Shown here one piece after another: positions 1 to 7,105 of a stretch of 27,106 bases of DNA (position 1 is the first letter of the stretch; the number at the start of each line of letters is the position of its first letter). Location: the NCBI GenBank assembly GCA_934668765.1, contig CAKUOH010000025.1, positions 1-27,106 of the forward strand. The letters are read 5' to 3'. The translations under genes and the position numbers were made by a program. Origin of the DNA: an uncultured Helicobacteraceae bacterium. GTDB lineage: Bacteria; Campylobacterota; Campylobacteria; Campylobacterales; Helicobacteraceae. The notes under the pieces were generated by a model. That model saw only the letters and a program-made list of their open reading frames with translations, searched no databases and was not told the origin of the DNA.

Positions 1-143
1 CCATTAGCATTTCTAGCTTTATTGAGCTTGTAGAAAAAAGCGCGACATTTAGCGAGTTTAGCGCGAATTTTGATAGACTTTTTGTAGAGAGATTATTGCG
101 TGAAAAAACGGATAGTTACATTGATAGTGTGAATTGTGGGTAG
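1..143 (+). CDS. C-terminal fragment of an unidentified protein
   Basis: Reading from base 3, an open frame of 46 codons runs to a TAG at 141-143; the 5' part lies outside the window. The visible residues look like the helical, charged tail of a cytoplasmic protein (for example FSANFDRLFVERLLREK), with no signal peptide, membrane segment or motif that I recognise. It converges on the small minus-strand ORF ending at 163. Too little is visible to name a family. The frame is open from the window edge and codon use resembles the neighbours, so it is probably a real gene end, but no function is proposed. Confidence 0.5.
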   Translation, partial: ISISSFIELVEKSATFSEFSANFDRLFVERLLREKTDSYIDSVNCG

Positions 144-162
144 AATGTTATGTGCAATCTAA

Positions 163-291
163 TCATAACACACCCTTTTGATTCGCGCCTTTGGTTTCTG
201 TGCCAAATGCCGAATTTTCCATAAGCGACAATTCTCCCACTGCTCCCGAGATTTTTACTGAATCGCTTATAAACTCTCTACGATTCTTCAT
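163..291 (-). CDS. small twin-arginine-like peptide, possibly a decayed formate-dehydrogenase-region TAT protein
   Basis: This is a 42-codon ORF from ATG (289-291) to TGA (163-165). It has its own expression signals: an AAAGGGTGAG Shine-Dalgarno stretch just upstream of the ATG and a TATAAT -10 box at 328-333. It starts MKNRREFISDSVKISG, and NRREFI resembles a Tat motif. The following segment (GAVGELSLMENSAFG) is interrupted by glutamates where a Tat signal should be hydrophobic. The length and the ending KGANQKGVL recall the small TAT proteins encoded beside formate dehydrogenase genes in Campylobacterota, cut short before the usual VLY tail. No dehydrogenase gene follows, because the next gene is convergent. 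It may be a degenerate remnant or an unrelated leader peptide. Confidence 0.42.
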   Translation of the reverse strand: MKNRREFISDSVKISGAVGELSLMENSAFGTETKGANQKGVL

Positions 292-327
292 TGCTCACCC
301 TTTTAAAACTAAAATTTTAAAAATGCA

Positions 328-333
328 ATTATA
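328..333 (-). promoter_or_regulatory. -10 box for the small Tat-like ORF
   Basis: On the minus strand the hexamer reads TATAAT in an A/T-rich context about 37 bases before the ATG at 291. This suits a Helicobacter housekeeping promoter, where the -10 box is strong and the -35 region is only periodically A/T-rich. It lies just beyond the slt stop codon, so it would give the small ORF its own transcript. Confidence 0.45.
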
Positions 334-342
334 AAAATGATT

Positions 343-1968
343 TTACCGCAAAGTTTTCGTAAAAAATGCGTCCATATCCATTGATTCGCCTTCCATTTCC
401 TTATACACGATATAATTTGCCATCACATTAAATCCATAAAAGCGACTTTCTTCATAAGGGATAAACTCCATACTAAACCACGGGTCAAGCGGATTTTTCG
501 CGCTAAAATTTTTGCTATTTTTTAAAAAATTGCGGATAAATGACGGACCGCCATTGTATGCGTAGCTCACAAATAGCGGGTGGGCGAATTCTTTTTTTAA
601 ATGCGACAAATAATAATCGCCAAATTTTAGCGAAATCTTTGGCTCAAACATATCGGCATAAGTGATATTGTCGATTTTTAGGGCTTTGGCAAATGGTAGC
701 ACATTAAAAGGCATAATCTGCATCATTCCAAGCGCGTAAGAGCGCGAAATGACAGATGGGACAAATGCACTTTCCTGCCTAGCCACCGCATATACGAGAT
801 TTTCATCATCAAAAACCAAATCATCTTTATAGGGCTTTATAAAAAAGCTTTTTTGAAAATTAAAGTAGCGATTTAGCACAAAAACCAAATGCGGCATACT
901 CTCTTTGTGATAGAGCAGTTTTGCTACGCGCACAAGCGAATCTTTGTTTTGAATATCTATGATTTCCTTTCGCATTGTCTGCCACGCAAATGGGTCAGCC
1001 ACATCAAAGGGTGCGTTAGCCTTTTTGGGAATCTCTTTAAAAATCTCGTTATTTTCATCGATGATATAATATTTTGGCGTAACGCCCAGCTTTTTTGTCG
1101 CATACAGCGAGTAGAGATTAAAATGTGTGCTTTCCGCAAGTGCGTTTAGCGATTCATCGCTTTTTGCCTTGTCGCCCAAATTTTCATTGATTTTATAAAC
1201 CCAAAATAACGCCTTATCGTGCATTAGCTTAAAGCTTGCATTATTAGTAGCCTGTTTAAAATACGCAAGTGCCTTTTTTTTGCTACCAGATTCTAGCTCA
1301 TTTAGTCCCAGCGCATAAGCACTCCAATCATTTACGCCTACGATATTTTCGCGAAGCAGGGCTTTGGTGAAGTTTGGATATTTTTTGCTTAAAATCAAAT
1401 GATATAGCGTTTTTTCAAAATTTTTATTTGAGAGATTTTTTAGATTTTTGGGCGCGACATTAAAAATCGCCGCCTTGCCACTTATGGAATTATAAATCGC
1501 GCTAAAATCCTCCCCACTTGAATCTAAAATTTTCTCTAAAATCTTTGCCTTATTTCTCGTGCGCAAAATCTCCACGCGCCGTTTGGTGGCAGGCGATTCA
1601 AGTCGCTCTATGTCCGCATCTTTAAGCCATATTGAATAATCCAGCCGAAAGCCCATATTAAAGCACTCATCGTCCATTTTTAGTAGCTCGTGCAGTCGCT
1701 TTGCCCTGCATTGCATAGCTTTTGGCAAAGACTGCGTGGGGATTTTTTCACGCAAAAGCGACATAATCTTATAAGATTTATTGTCAATTAAATCATATAA
1801 TTTTAGAGCGTCATCATCGCTTATTTTTTTATTTTCCTCCAAATACAAATAGATATAAAAATCCCGTGCTATGCCTTTGGGCTTGGATTCGATAAAGCTT
1901 AAATCCGCACTTATTAACAAATAAGGCGCAAAAATAAAAATGGCAAAAATCTTATAAATTATTGGCAT
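343..1968 (-). CDS. slt: soluble lytic murein transglycosylase
   Basis: Slt cleaves the glycan strand of peptidoglycan between MurNAc and GlcNAc in the periplasm, leaving 1,6-anhydro ends. The 541-residue product starts with a signal peptide (about residues 1-21, hydrophobic core IFAIFIFAPYLLI). A long helical, superhelix-like region follows to about 380, and the catalytic SLT domain lies from about 385 to 525. There VARQESAF supplies the catalytic glutamate (E399), followed by YALGMMQIMP and AYNGGP, all typical of the family. Length is close to the H. pylori Slt as I recall it. The ATG at 1968 overlaps the end of yggT by 17 bp, so translation is probably coupled and the gene is last in the gltX2-yggT-slt run. 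The same neighbours occur in H. pylori. Confidence 0.93.
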   Translation of the reverse strand: MPIIYKIFAIFIFAPYLLISADLSFIESKPKGIARDFYIYLYLEENKKISDDDALKLYDLIDNKSYKIMSLLREKIPTQSLPKAMQCRAKRLHELLKMDDECFNMGFRLDYSIWLKDADIERLESPATKRRVEILRTRNKAKILEKILDSSGEDFSAIYNSISGKAAIFNVAPKNLKNLSNKNFEKTLYHLILSKKYPNFTKALLRENIVGVNDWSAYALGLNELESGSKKKALAYFKQATNNASFKLMHDKALFWVYKINENLGDKAKSDESLNALAESTHFNLYSLYATKKLGVTPKYYIIDENNEIFKEIPKKANAPFDVADPFAWQTMRKEIIDIQNKDSLVRVAKLLYHKESMPHLVFVLNRYFNFQKSFFIKPYKDDLVFDDENLVYAVARQESAFVPSVISRSYALGMMQIMPFNVLPFAKALKIDNITYADMFEPKISLKFGDYYLSHLKKEFAHPLFVSYAYNGGPSFIRNFLKNSKNFSAKNPLDPWFSMEFIPYEESRFYGFNVMANYIVYKEMEGESMDMDAFFTKTLR

Positions 1969-2245
1969 AATGTAGCAAAATCCTTACAAAAAATAAATCA
2001 ATAAATTTTAACAAAATAATAACAATAAATGGAGCAAAATCGATTCCACCTAAAACGGTGGGCACGATTCGGCGTATTTGCGCATATAATGGCTCTGTGA
2101 TGGAGTATAAAACCTGCACGATTTTATTGTAAGGATTTGCCTGCACAAGAGAGCAAACCGCTGCGATAATCACCACCCAAATATAAAGCGTCAAAACGAT
2201 ATGCAAAATCTGCGCCACTGCGTTTAAAAACGAACCTAAAACCAT
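1952..2245 (-). CDS. YggT family membrane protein
   Basis: This is a 97-residue protein with two hydrophobic spans (about residues 8-30 and 66-88) separated by a segment with the YggT signature: ANPYNKIVQVLYSITEPLYAQIRRIVPTV in shortened form shows N-P, the TEPLY motif and the IRRIVP motif. YggT proteins are inner-membrane proteins of poorly defined function, linked in different bacteria to envelope homeostasis, osmotic stress and division. The start ATG lies 3 bp after the gltX2 stop, with a GAGGAT ribosome site inside the end of gltX2. The stop overlaps slt by 17 bp. The gene is therefore the middle member of a tightly packed three-gene run. Confidence 0.85.
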   Translation of the reverse strand: MVLGSFLNAVAQILHIVLTLYIWVVIIAAVCSLVQANPYNKIVQVLYSITEPLYAQIRRIVPTVLGGIDFAPFIVIILLKFIDLFFVRILLHYANNL

Positions 2246-2248
2246 TTT

Positions 2249-4354
2249 CTAATCCTCTTTAAATATCAAAATTTCCGCCAAATGCGCCTTTAAATGCGGA
2301 TACAAAATATCAAGGTGTGGTCCGCTCCCTGCACCTGTAAGCAAAAATCGCAAAGGCATAAAAAACCCCTTGCCTTTTAGTGGCTTATCATCAATCTTGC
2401 AAGATTCGCTTAATTTTGCTTTTAGTGCGTTAAAATCATTTAGACATTCATCATCTTGCGCCACTAAATCTAAAAGCGCATTTTTTAAAACTGCAATCTC
2501 CGCACTATACTGCGTAAACTCATCGCTAATTGCTTTTGGCGTGAAAATGCGCTCGATTTTAGCGCGAATCTCATTTAAAGTTGAAGATTCCTCTAAAAAG
2601 ATTTTGCCAAGTGAATCTAGCGAATCTACAAACGCTTCTCCATTGTTAGATTTGCTTTTTAGATTCGCCAAAATGTCGCTTGAACTCTCCAATAAAAACG
2701 CCATTTCTTTTTCGCTTAATCGCTTTAAATGCTCCCTATTTATGTGGCGTAGCTGATTTATATCAAAGCGCACTGGGGATTTTGAGAGTTGCGATAAATC
2801 AAACCACTCTATGGCTTCATCAAGCGTAAAAATCTCACAAGGTGGATTATTTCCCATTAAAAGCAAATAATTTAAAATCGCTTTTGGCAAAAACCCCTGC
2901 GCAAGAAGCCATTTCACACTTGATTCGCTCTCTCTTTTGCTCATCTTTTTGCCTAAATCATTTAAAATTATCGGCAGGTGTGCGTAAGCAATCTCTTTGG
3001 TATAGCCTAGCTTTTTATGCACCAAAATCTGCTTTGGCGTGTTGCTCGTGTGGTCCTCGCCACGAATGATAAAGCTAATATCATAAATCATATCATCAAC
3101 CGCACACGCGAAATTATAAGTTGGCACACCATCATCGCGGATAATCACAAAGCTATCGATTTCATTTTGGCTAAATATGCACTCGCCTTTGATTGCATCG
3201 ATAAAACTAATATATCCTCCCTCATTTGCGTGAAAGATATTCTTTTGCTCCACATTTATTGCAGAGAGTTTTGCATTTGATTCTTCCACCATTGCGTGTG
3301 GCAACTCCATAGTTTTCCCCTCCCTTGCGCTAGGATTCGCCTTTTGCTCCCCCTCCCTTGCGGAGGGGGTTAGGGGGTGGGTAGAATCCGCGTTAGTAAA
3401 ATCCAAGCTAGATTCCAAAGCCTCTCTTATCACGCTTAAAACACCCTCTAAATTCCCCAAAATCTCATTATTCCAAAAGCGCAAGATTCTAAAATTTTGC
3501 GATTCTAAATAAAAATCTCTTTGAATGTCAGGGTGATTTAGCATATCTTTATCCGCCCCTAAAACTTCTCCGCAAGAGAGGGGATTTTTTGAGTGTCCTC
3601 CGCCATCGCATTCAATAATAAGCCGTTTTTCCAAGCATACAAAATCCGCAACATATTTAGAATCAATCACAAATTGCCGTCTAAACCCAAATCCTAGCTT
3701 TTTGCCACGCAATTCTTGCCAAAGTTTATTTTCTGCCTCTGTGGGATTTTTGCGCATTTCACAGCTAAACTCTTTCATATATGGTGCAAGTTGGCGGTGG
3801 TTTGGAAATTTGTTGGTTTTTACCCACCCCCTAGCCCCCTCCGCAAGGGAGGGGGAATCAAATGCAAAACTCTCCGCAAGGGAGGGGGAATCTATGGAGT
3901 TACCACACGCAAGGGAGGGGGATAATATGGTAGATAAATCACCTTTCAATCGAATCGCTGGGTTTTTGTTTTCGCTTTTGCAAATTTCCGCCCACGAATC
4001 ATCATAGCGAAACGCCCTTTTTTGCGCTAACGCTTCATTGCGCTTTTTATCTAAAAATTCCTTTGTGGCGTAGCAGTAAAATGCCTGTCCTTTTTTGACT
4101 AACTGCAAGGCAAGTTCGTTATGAATCTTAAAATTATCGCTTTGATAGACTAATTTATCCCAAAAAAGTCCAAAGAGATTTAGGATTTGCAAAATCTCTT
4201 TGTCTGCACCATCGATATTTCGCGCCTTATCGGTGTCCTCAATGCGAATGAGAAACTTTTCGCCTTTTTGTTTGGCGACTATGAAATTTAAAATCGCAGC
4301 GCGAAGGTTGCCGATGTGCATATCGCCTGTGGGGCTAGGAGCGAATCTAAGCAT
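2249..4354 (-). CDS. gltX2: glutamyl-tRNA synthetase GltX2 carrying an in-frame DUF559 endonuclease insertion
   Basis: GltX2 is the second Helicobacter GluRS. In H. pylori it charges tRNA-Gln with glutamate, which GatCAB then amidates, so it is probably essential. Class I signatures are intact: FAPSPTGDMHIGN near the N-terminus (HIGH-type site), EDTDKARN, and KKMSKRE (KMSKS-type site). I start at ATG 4354 (MLRFAPSPTG), which follows AAAGGATAATATA. A TTG at 4387 would add 11 residues and place that ribosome site inside the gene. From this start the protein has 701 residues, whereas H. pylori GltX2 has about 440 as I recall. The excess is one block, roughly residues 139-380, inserted after PAIRLKG and before ISFIDAIKGE in the connective-peptide region of the catalytic domain. 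No stop or frameshift interrupts it. Without the block the protein would be about 460 residues, normal for the family. Confidence 0.93.
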   Translation of the reverse strand: MLRFAPSPTGDMHIGNLRAAILNFIVAKQKGEKFLIRIEDTDKARNIDGADKEILQILNLFGLFWDKLVYQSDNFKIHNELALQLVKKGQAFYCYATKEFLDKKRNEALAQKRAFRYDDSWAEICKSENKNPAIRLKGDLSTILSPSLACGNSIDSPSLAESFAFDSPSLAEGARGWVKTNKFPNHRQLAPYMKEFSCEMRKNPTEAENKLWQELRGKKLGFGFRRQFVIDSKYVADFVCLEKRLIIECDGGGHSKNPLSCGEVLGADKDMLNHPDIQRDFYLESQNFRILRFWNNEILGNLEGVLSVIREALESSLDFTNADSTHPLTPSAREGEQKANPSAREGKTMELPHAMVEESNAKLSAINVEQKNIFHANEGGYISFIDAIKGECIFSQNEIDSFVIIRDDGVPTYNFACAVDDMIYDISFIIRGEDHTSNTPKQILVHKKLGYTKEIAYAHLPIILNDLGKKMSKRESESSVKWLLAQGFLPKAILNYLLLMGNNPPCEIFTLDEAIEWFDLSQLSKSPVRFDINQLRHINREHLKRLSEKEMAFLLESSSDILANLKSKSNNGEAFVDSLDSLGKIFLEESSTLNEIRAKIERIFTPKAISDEFTQYSAEIAVLKNALLDLVAQDDECLNDFNALKAKLSESCKIDDKPLKGKGFFMPLRFLLTGAGSGPHLDILYPHLKAHLAEILIFKED
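3213..3362 (-). repeat. four to five tandem 33-nt units, left array in opposite orientation
   Basis: Reading the minus strand, units start at 3362, 3329, 3296, 3263 and (partial) 3230. The first two keep the cgcaagggagggg head. The third to fifth are degenerate (cgcaatggt, tgcaataaa, cgcaaatga) but hold the exact 33-nt phase. Tails recur between arrays: aatcaaatgcaaaactctc occurs in unit 3 here and unit 1 of the right array, and ctatggagtt-ccaca occurs in unit 2 of both. Each unit encodes 11 residues ending in SA or HA. Confidence 0.8.
3347..3383 (+). repeat. 37-bp inverted repeat, copy A (gltX2-distal side of DUF559)
   Basis: The sequence is itself palindrome-like: a C-rich run, tcccttgcgga, then G-rich runs. 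It is the reverse complement of 3821-3857 with two mismatches. It encodes the HPLTPSAREG segment of the fusion protein. Its G/C-rich composition contrasts sharply with the surrounding A/T-rich gene. Confidence 0.9.
3413..3790 (-). other. DUF559 (Vsr-like) endonuclease domain within GltX2
   Basis: Counting from the TTG at 4387, residues about 200-325 match the DUF559 family. Recognisable parts are MRKNPTEAENKLWQELRG, then GFRRQFVI, then VADFVCLEKRLIIECDGGGH, and finally FRILRFWNNEIL followed by GVLSVIREAL. DUF559 belongs to the Vsr/PD-(D/E)XK nuclease superfamily. The likely metal and catalytic residues are D248 (ADF), E259 and D261 (ECD), with H265; all are present, so activity is possible. 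The stretch between GGGH and the QRDF helix is about 15 residues longer than usual because of an internal repeat copy. An internal ATG at 3776-3778 (MKEFSCEMRK) sits where stand-alone DUF559 proteins often begin, but I see no convincing ribosome site before it. Confidence 0.85.
3551..3586 (-). repeat. degenerate repeat copy nested inside the DUF559 domain
   Basis: The plus strand reads gcccctaaaacttctccgc then aagagagggga. It follows the same order of blocks as the 37-bp flanking repeat (C-run, ctccgcaag, then G-run) with several substitutions. It encodes NPLSCGEVLG between the conserved GGGH and QRDF parts of the domain, just where this protein is longer than typical DUF559 members. Confidence 0.55.
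3821..3857 (-). repeat. 37-bp inverted repeat, copy B (gltX2-proximal side of DUF559)
   Basis: This copy pairs with 3347-3383 (35 of 37 positions as reverse complement) and encodes the SPSLAEGARGWV segment. The two copies bracket the DUF559 domain at near-symmetric distances and could form a strong stem in DNA or mRNA. Confidence 0.9.
3842..3940 (+). repeat. three tandem 33-nt units, right array
   Basis: Units begin at 3842, 3875 and 3908. Each starts with the same 14-nt head, cgcaagggaggggg, followed by a 19-nt tail that differs between units. In the coding (minus) direction each unit gives 11 residues ending SPSLA, for example ESFAFDSPSLA. The last unit abuts native gltX2 sequence at about 3941. 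Confidence 0.85.
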
Positions 4355-4481
4355 TATATTATCCTTTGAAATTTGTGTTGTTTGCAATTTGGTCTTGGGT
4401 ATTGCTTTGATTGTTTGTTAGATTCGTTTGAATCTGCGAAATGAATACCCAAAGACAAATTGCCACCACAAAATTTTTTCA
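4355..4481 (-). promoter_or_regulatory. spacer between the HD-GYP gene and gltX2 with nested hairpins
   Basis: The 127-bp gap holds an outer inverted repeat (4393-4404 with 4444-4456, gtcttgggtatt against aatacccaaagac) and an inner perfect hairpin, agattc-gttt-gaatct, at 4420-4435. The structure is not followed by a clear T-run on the minus strand, so it may be an attenuator or dispersed repeat rather than a standard terminator. The 18-mer acccaaagacaaattgcc here recurs near 13988. The AAAGGA ribosome site of gltX2 lies at the proximal end. Confidence 0.45.
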
Positions 4482-7094
4482 TTAGAATTTATCCGCATAT
4501 TCTTCTTTTATTTTCACAAAATCATCAATATGCTCTACCAGCAAATCCACGAGTTTTGCTTCAAATTGGACGCCTTTATTTTTCATCATATGTTCGACTA
4601 CTTCATTTATAGGCCACGCTTTTTTGTAGCATCTATCGTGGCTTAGGGCATCAAAGACATCTGCCACCGCTACGATTCGCCCACAAAGTGGTATTTGTGT
4701 GGCTTTTAGCTTTTGTGGGTAGCCATTTCCATTCCACCATTCGTGGTGAGTTAGTGCGATTTCAGCAGCCGTTTTTAAAATCGAGCGATTGGAAAAGCAA
4801 AGCATATCATAGCCCTGTTGCGCGTGAGTTTTCATAATCTCAAATTCTTCGTCCGTTAATTTGCCCGGCTTATTTAAAATCGCATCAGGAATCGCTAATT
4901 TGCCTATATCGTGCATTGGAGAAGCAATTTTAAGCAATTCGGCTTGCTGTTTGTCTAATCCATAAAGATTTGCCAAAAGATAGGTAAATTCCGCCACGCG
5001 CTTGATGTGATTGCCCGTTTCGCGACTGCGTCCCTCGCTTATTGTCCCCATCGCATAAAGGACTTCTTTTTGCACATCCTCTAATTCTTGCTGCATTTGG
5101 AAAATTTCCGTTACATTGTGGAAAATGCCGTAAGCCTTATTGAATCGTGGGTCGTTTTTGTCTGATTTGGTTGCTAACATATAGGCTTGGACATAAAGGG
5201 GCTTATTTTGGCTATCTACGCAGTTTAGATAAGCTTTGCAATATCCTGTATCACGCAACTCTTTTCTAATCCCTGCGATTTTTTTGGGAATCTCCGCATC
5301 GGGTTTAAATATCAGCGATACATGTTTGCCTACCATATCTTTCGCTTGATAGCCAAACATTTCTTCACAGCTTTTATTTACCTCGATGAATTTTTCATCT
5401 TGCATTACCACCATTGCAGTGCTTCTATCAAGCAAAGTTTGGTAGCTTTGAATCAAATAATCCTTTTCGACTGATACTTCTGTAAGCACATTCACGCTAC
5501 GCTCTAAATTTTGCTTTTTGATTTCAAAGTCGGTAATATCATCTAGTGAGCAAACATACATCATAATTTCATCTTTGGCATTTATGATGGGCTTAATGAT
5601 TGCCTTTGCGTAGAAAAAGCTATTATTATCCGCCGTTATGTTTTTTAAGATGCCTGAAAAAGTCTGCCGTTTTTGCAACACAGCCCAAATATCATCAATG
5701 CTATTTGCCGAATCTTTAGCGATAAATGCGCTAAATTTTTTGCCTACAAGCTCATTGCGTTTGAATCCAGAAATTTCTAATAGCGATTTATTACAATCAA
5801 TAATATTGCCATTTGTATCAAAATACACCACAAATAGACTTTTTTCTAGCAAATCTTTATACTGCTTGAAAATCCCCATAATTTCCAAATAATCATTATT
5901 TGAGACATAGCTAAGATTCCGTAAGCCATAGATGACAATATCTAGCGAATTTGTATCCGCTTCTAGCTCGTGAATCGTATTGCTTTTTAGCTCGTTTATG
6001 CCTTCGCTTAAAGCTACAAGTGTGTTTGTGTTATTTAGGACATAGTTTTTGTTATTATGATGATAAAACTCCCCAAAAGTGAAAAATCCGCTCATCGGCG
6101 CGATATTATTGATTATCTTTGCATTGTAATCCATAATCGTATCTTTAAAATAAAAATACCGCCCCATACAAGTATAAACATAAAAGCAATCAATATTTTT
6201 GGTGGTAAATTGCACTAATCGCTTGCTCATCTCAGCCATATTATCAATGGAACTTGCCACGCCAAATTTGACTTTCGCGCCTTTTTTAATATCGCCACCA
6301 TAAATTAGCGCGTTGTCCCTTGTTTTGATAAACACACTGCGCCCCACTAGCAAATCGCCTTCAGCGTAAATTAGCGGGAATTGATAGCCATTTGTAGGCA
6401 GTGTATCGGCAATATATTTGCCTAAATATCTTTCATAAATATCCAAAATGGGCTGATTATTCAAAGTGCGGATTAGTCCGCCCTCTTCGCAATCCGTTAC
6501 CACCATATCAAGTCCGATTCGATTATAATTAAAAATCGAATCGCTATAAACCTGCAAAACTTCGCTATCTAAAATCGCTGCGGCAATCACCGAATCGCCG
6601 ATGCCCTTATCGCTCCCCACAAAGCAACGATTAAAGCTCACATCATCGCCAGCATTGCCACCAGCGACAGGAATGTGTGGGATTCGCTCTGTCAGGCAAT
6701 CTAACAATTTACTTGTATTAAACACAAGGCAGTTGCCAAACATAACGATTAGCTTTGTATTGTGGCTGACATTTTTGGCGATTTCATCGGCAATATATTC
6801 GGGCGCAGTATTAGGAAAGCTAAATGTTTCAATGGTGGTTTTTTGAAAGATAGAGATGCAAAGCGCGATTTTGTTTGTATAAAAACTCCCATCGCTTAAT
6901 TCGCCAAAAGATGAAGTTAGCAAAATCTTTGCTTGTGGGAGATTCATCGTTATGGAGTCAATTAGAATCTGCGCTTTGCTTTTTTGATTTGAGCTACAAA
7001 AAATCTGTATGAAAACATTTGGCTCATCTTTTAAATCACGCAACTTTTGTATCAAAAGCCCATCATTTTCATACATAAAGTTTAAAACTCTCAA
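4482..7094 (-). CDS. FIST-PAS-PAS-HD-GYP sensory phosphodiesterase
   Basis: This is an 870-residue cytoplasmic multidomain sensor with no signal peptide or membrane span. The N-terminal FIST and FIST_C sensory domains occupy about residues 1-370 (SFGELSDG, VAGGNAGDD, APMSGFFTFGE are typical). Two PAS domains follow at about 405-525 and 555-670, then an HD-GYP domain from about 680. The latter shows GNHIKRV, MHDIGKLAIPDAIL, THAQQGYDML, HHEWWNGNGYP and ADVFDALSHDRCYK. HD-GYP proteins hydrolyse c-di-GMP (some 3',3'-cGAMP). Here the usual HHExxDGxGYP aspartate is asparagine, which may be neutral. FIST binds small ligands, perhaps amino acids. I use the TTG at 7094, preceded by AAGGGAG at good spacing; an ATG at 7076 is an alternative. 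It starts 11 bp after the histidine kinase, which implies co-expression. Confidence 0.88.
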   Translation of the reverse strand: MRVLNFMYENDGLLIQKLRDLKDEPNVFIQIFCSSNQKSKAQILIDSITMNLPQAKILLTSSFGELSDGSFYTNKIALCISIFQKTTIETFSFPNTAPEYIADEIAKNVSHNTKLIVMFGNCLVFNTSKLLDCLTERIPHIPVAGGNAGDDVSFNRCFVGSDKGIGDSVIAAAILDSEVLQVYSDSIFNYNRIGLDMVVTDCEEGGLIRTLNNQPILDIYERYLGKYIADTLPTNGYQFPLIYAEGDLLVGRSVFIKTRDNALIYGGDIKKGAKVKFGVASSIDNMAEMSKRLVQFTTKNIDCFYVYTCMGRYFYFKDTIMDYNAKIINNIAPMSGFFTFGEFYHHNNKNYVLNNTNTLVALSEGINELKSNTIHELEADTNSLDIVIYGLRNLSYVSNNDYLEIMGIFKQYKDLLEKSLFVVYFDTNGNIIDCNKSLLEISGFKRNELVGKKFSAFIAKDSANSIDDIWAVLQKRQTFSGILKNITADNNSFFYAKAIIKPIINAKDEIMMYVCSLDDITDFEIKKQNLERSVNVLTEVSVEKDYLIQSYQTLLDRSTAMVVMQDEKFIEVNKSCEEMFGYQAKDMVGKHVSLIFKPDAEIPKKIAGIRKELRDTGYCKAYLNCVDSQNKPLYVQAYMLATKSDKNDPRFNKAYGIFHNVTEIFQMQQELEDVQKEVLYAMGTISEGRSRETGNHIKRVAEFTYLLANLYGLDKQQAELLKIASPMHDIGKLAIPDAILNKPGKLTDEEFEIMKTHAQQGYDMLCFSNRSILKTAAEIALTHHEWWNGNGYPQKLKATQIPLCGRIVAVADVFDALSHDRCYKKAWPINEVVEHMMKNKGVQFEAKLVDLLVEHIDDFVKIKEEYADKF

Positions 7095-7105
7095 AAAAAT
7101 CTCCC

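Larger units (their letters stand above)
3213..3940 (-). mobile_element. putative mobile DUF559 cassette inserted in gltX2
   Basis: This segment has no counterpart in ordinary GltX2. In coding order it holds three 33-nt units (3940-3842), a 37-bp repeat (3857-3821), the DUF559 domain, the inverted 37-bp repeat (3383-3347), and four to five 33-nt units running to native gltX2 near 3213. The two 37-bp repeats match at 35 of 37 positions as reverse complements, and the symmetry continues outward for about 50 more bases. Total length is a multiple of three and all junctions keep frame. I see no clear target-site duplication and no transposase. The layout suggests an endonuclease gene moved with, or by, its flanking repeats. 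It could also be a one-off recombination product; presence in related genomes would decide. Confidence 0.7.

Noticed and set aside
3213..3940. Intein in GltX2
   Set aside because: No splice-junction nucleophile (Cys/Ser/Thr) plus terminal HN/C pattern, and no Hint-domain blocks; the nuclease is DUF559, not LAGLIDADG or an intein-associated HNH.
3213..3940. CRISPR array
   Set aside because: The regular 33-nt spacing is suggestive, but the repeat is only about 14 nt, tails are shared between units, everything is coding in phase, and no cas gene is present.
3213..3940. Target-site duplication around the DUF559 cassette
   Set aside because: The outermost units are too degenerate to place the borders, and no clear short direct repeat was found.
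3702..4007. Plus-strand ORFs across the DUF559 cassette
   Set aside because: They are antisense readings of the repeats (Pro/Arg/Lys/Gly-rich translations) without ribosome sites.
2249..4354. gltX2 as a pseudogene
   Set aside because: There is no stop or frameshift over 701 codons, both class I motifs are intact, and the insert length preserves frame.
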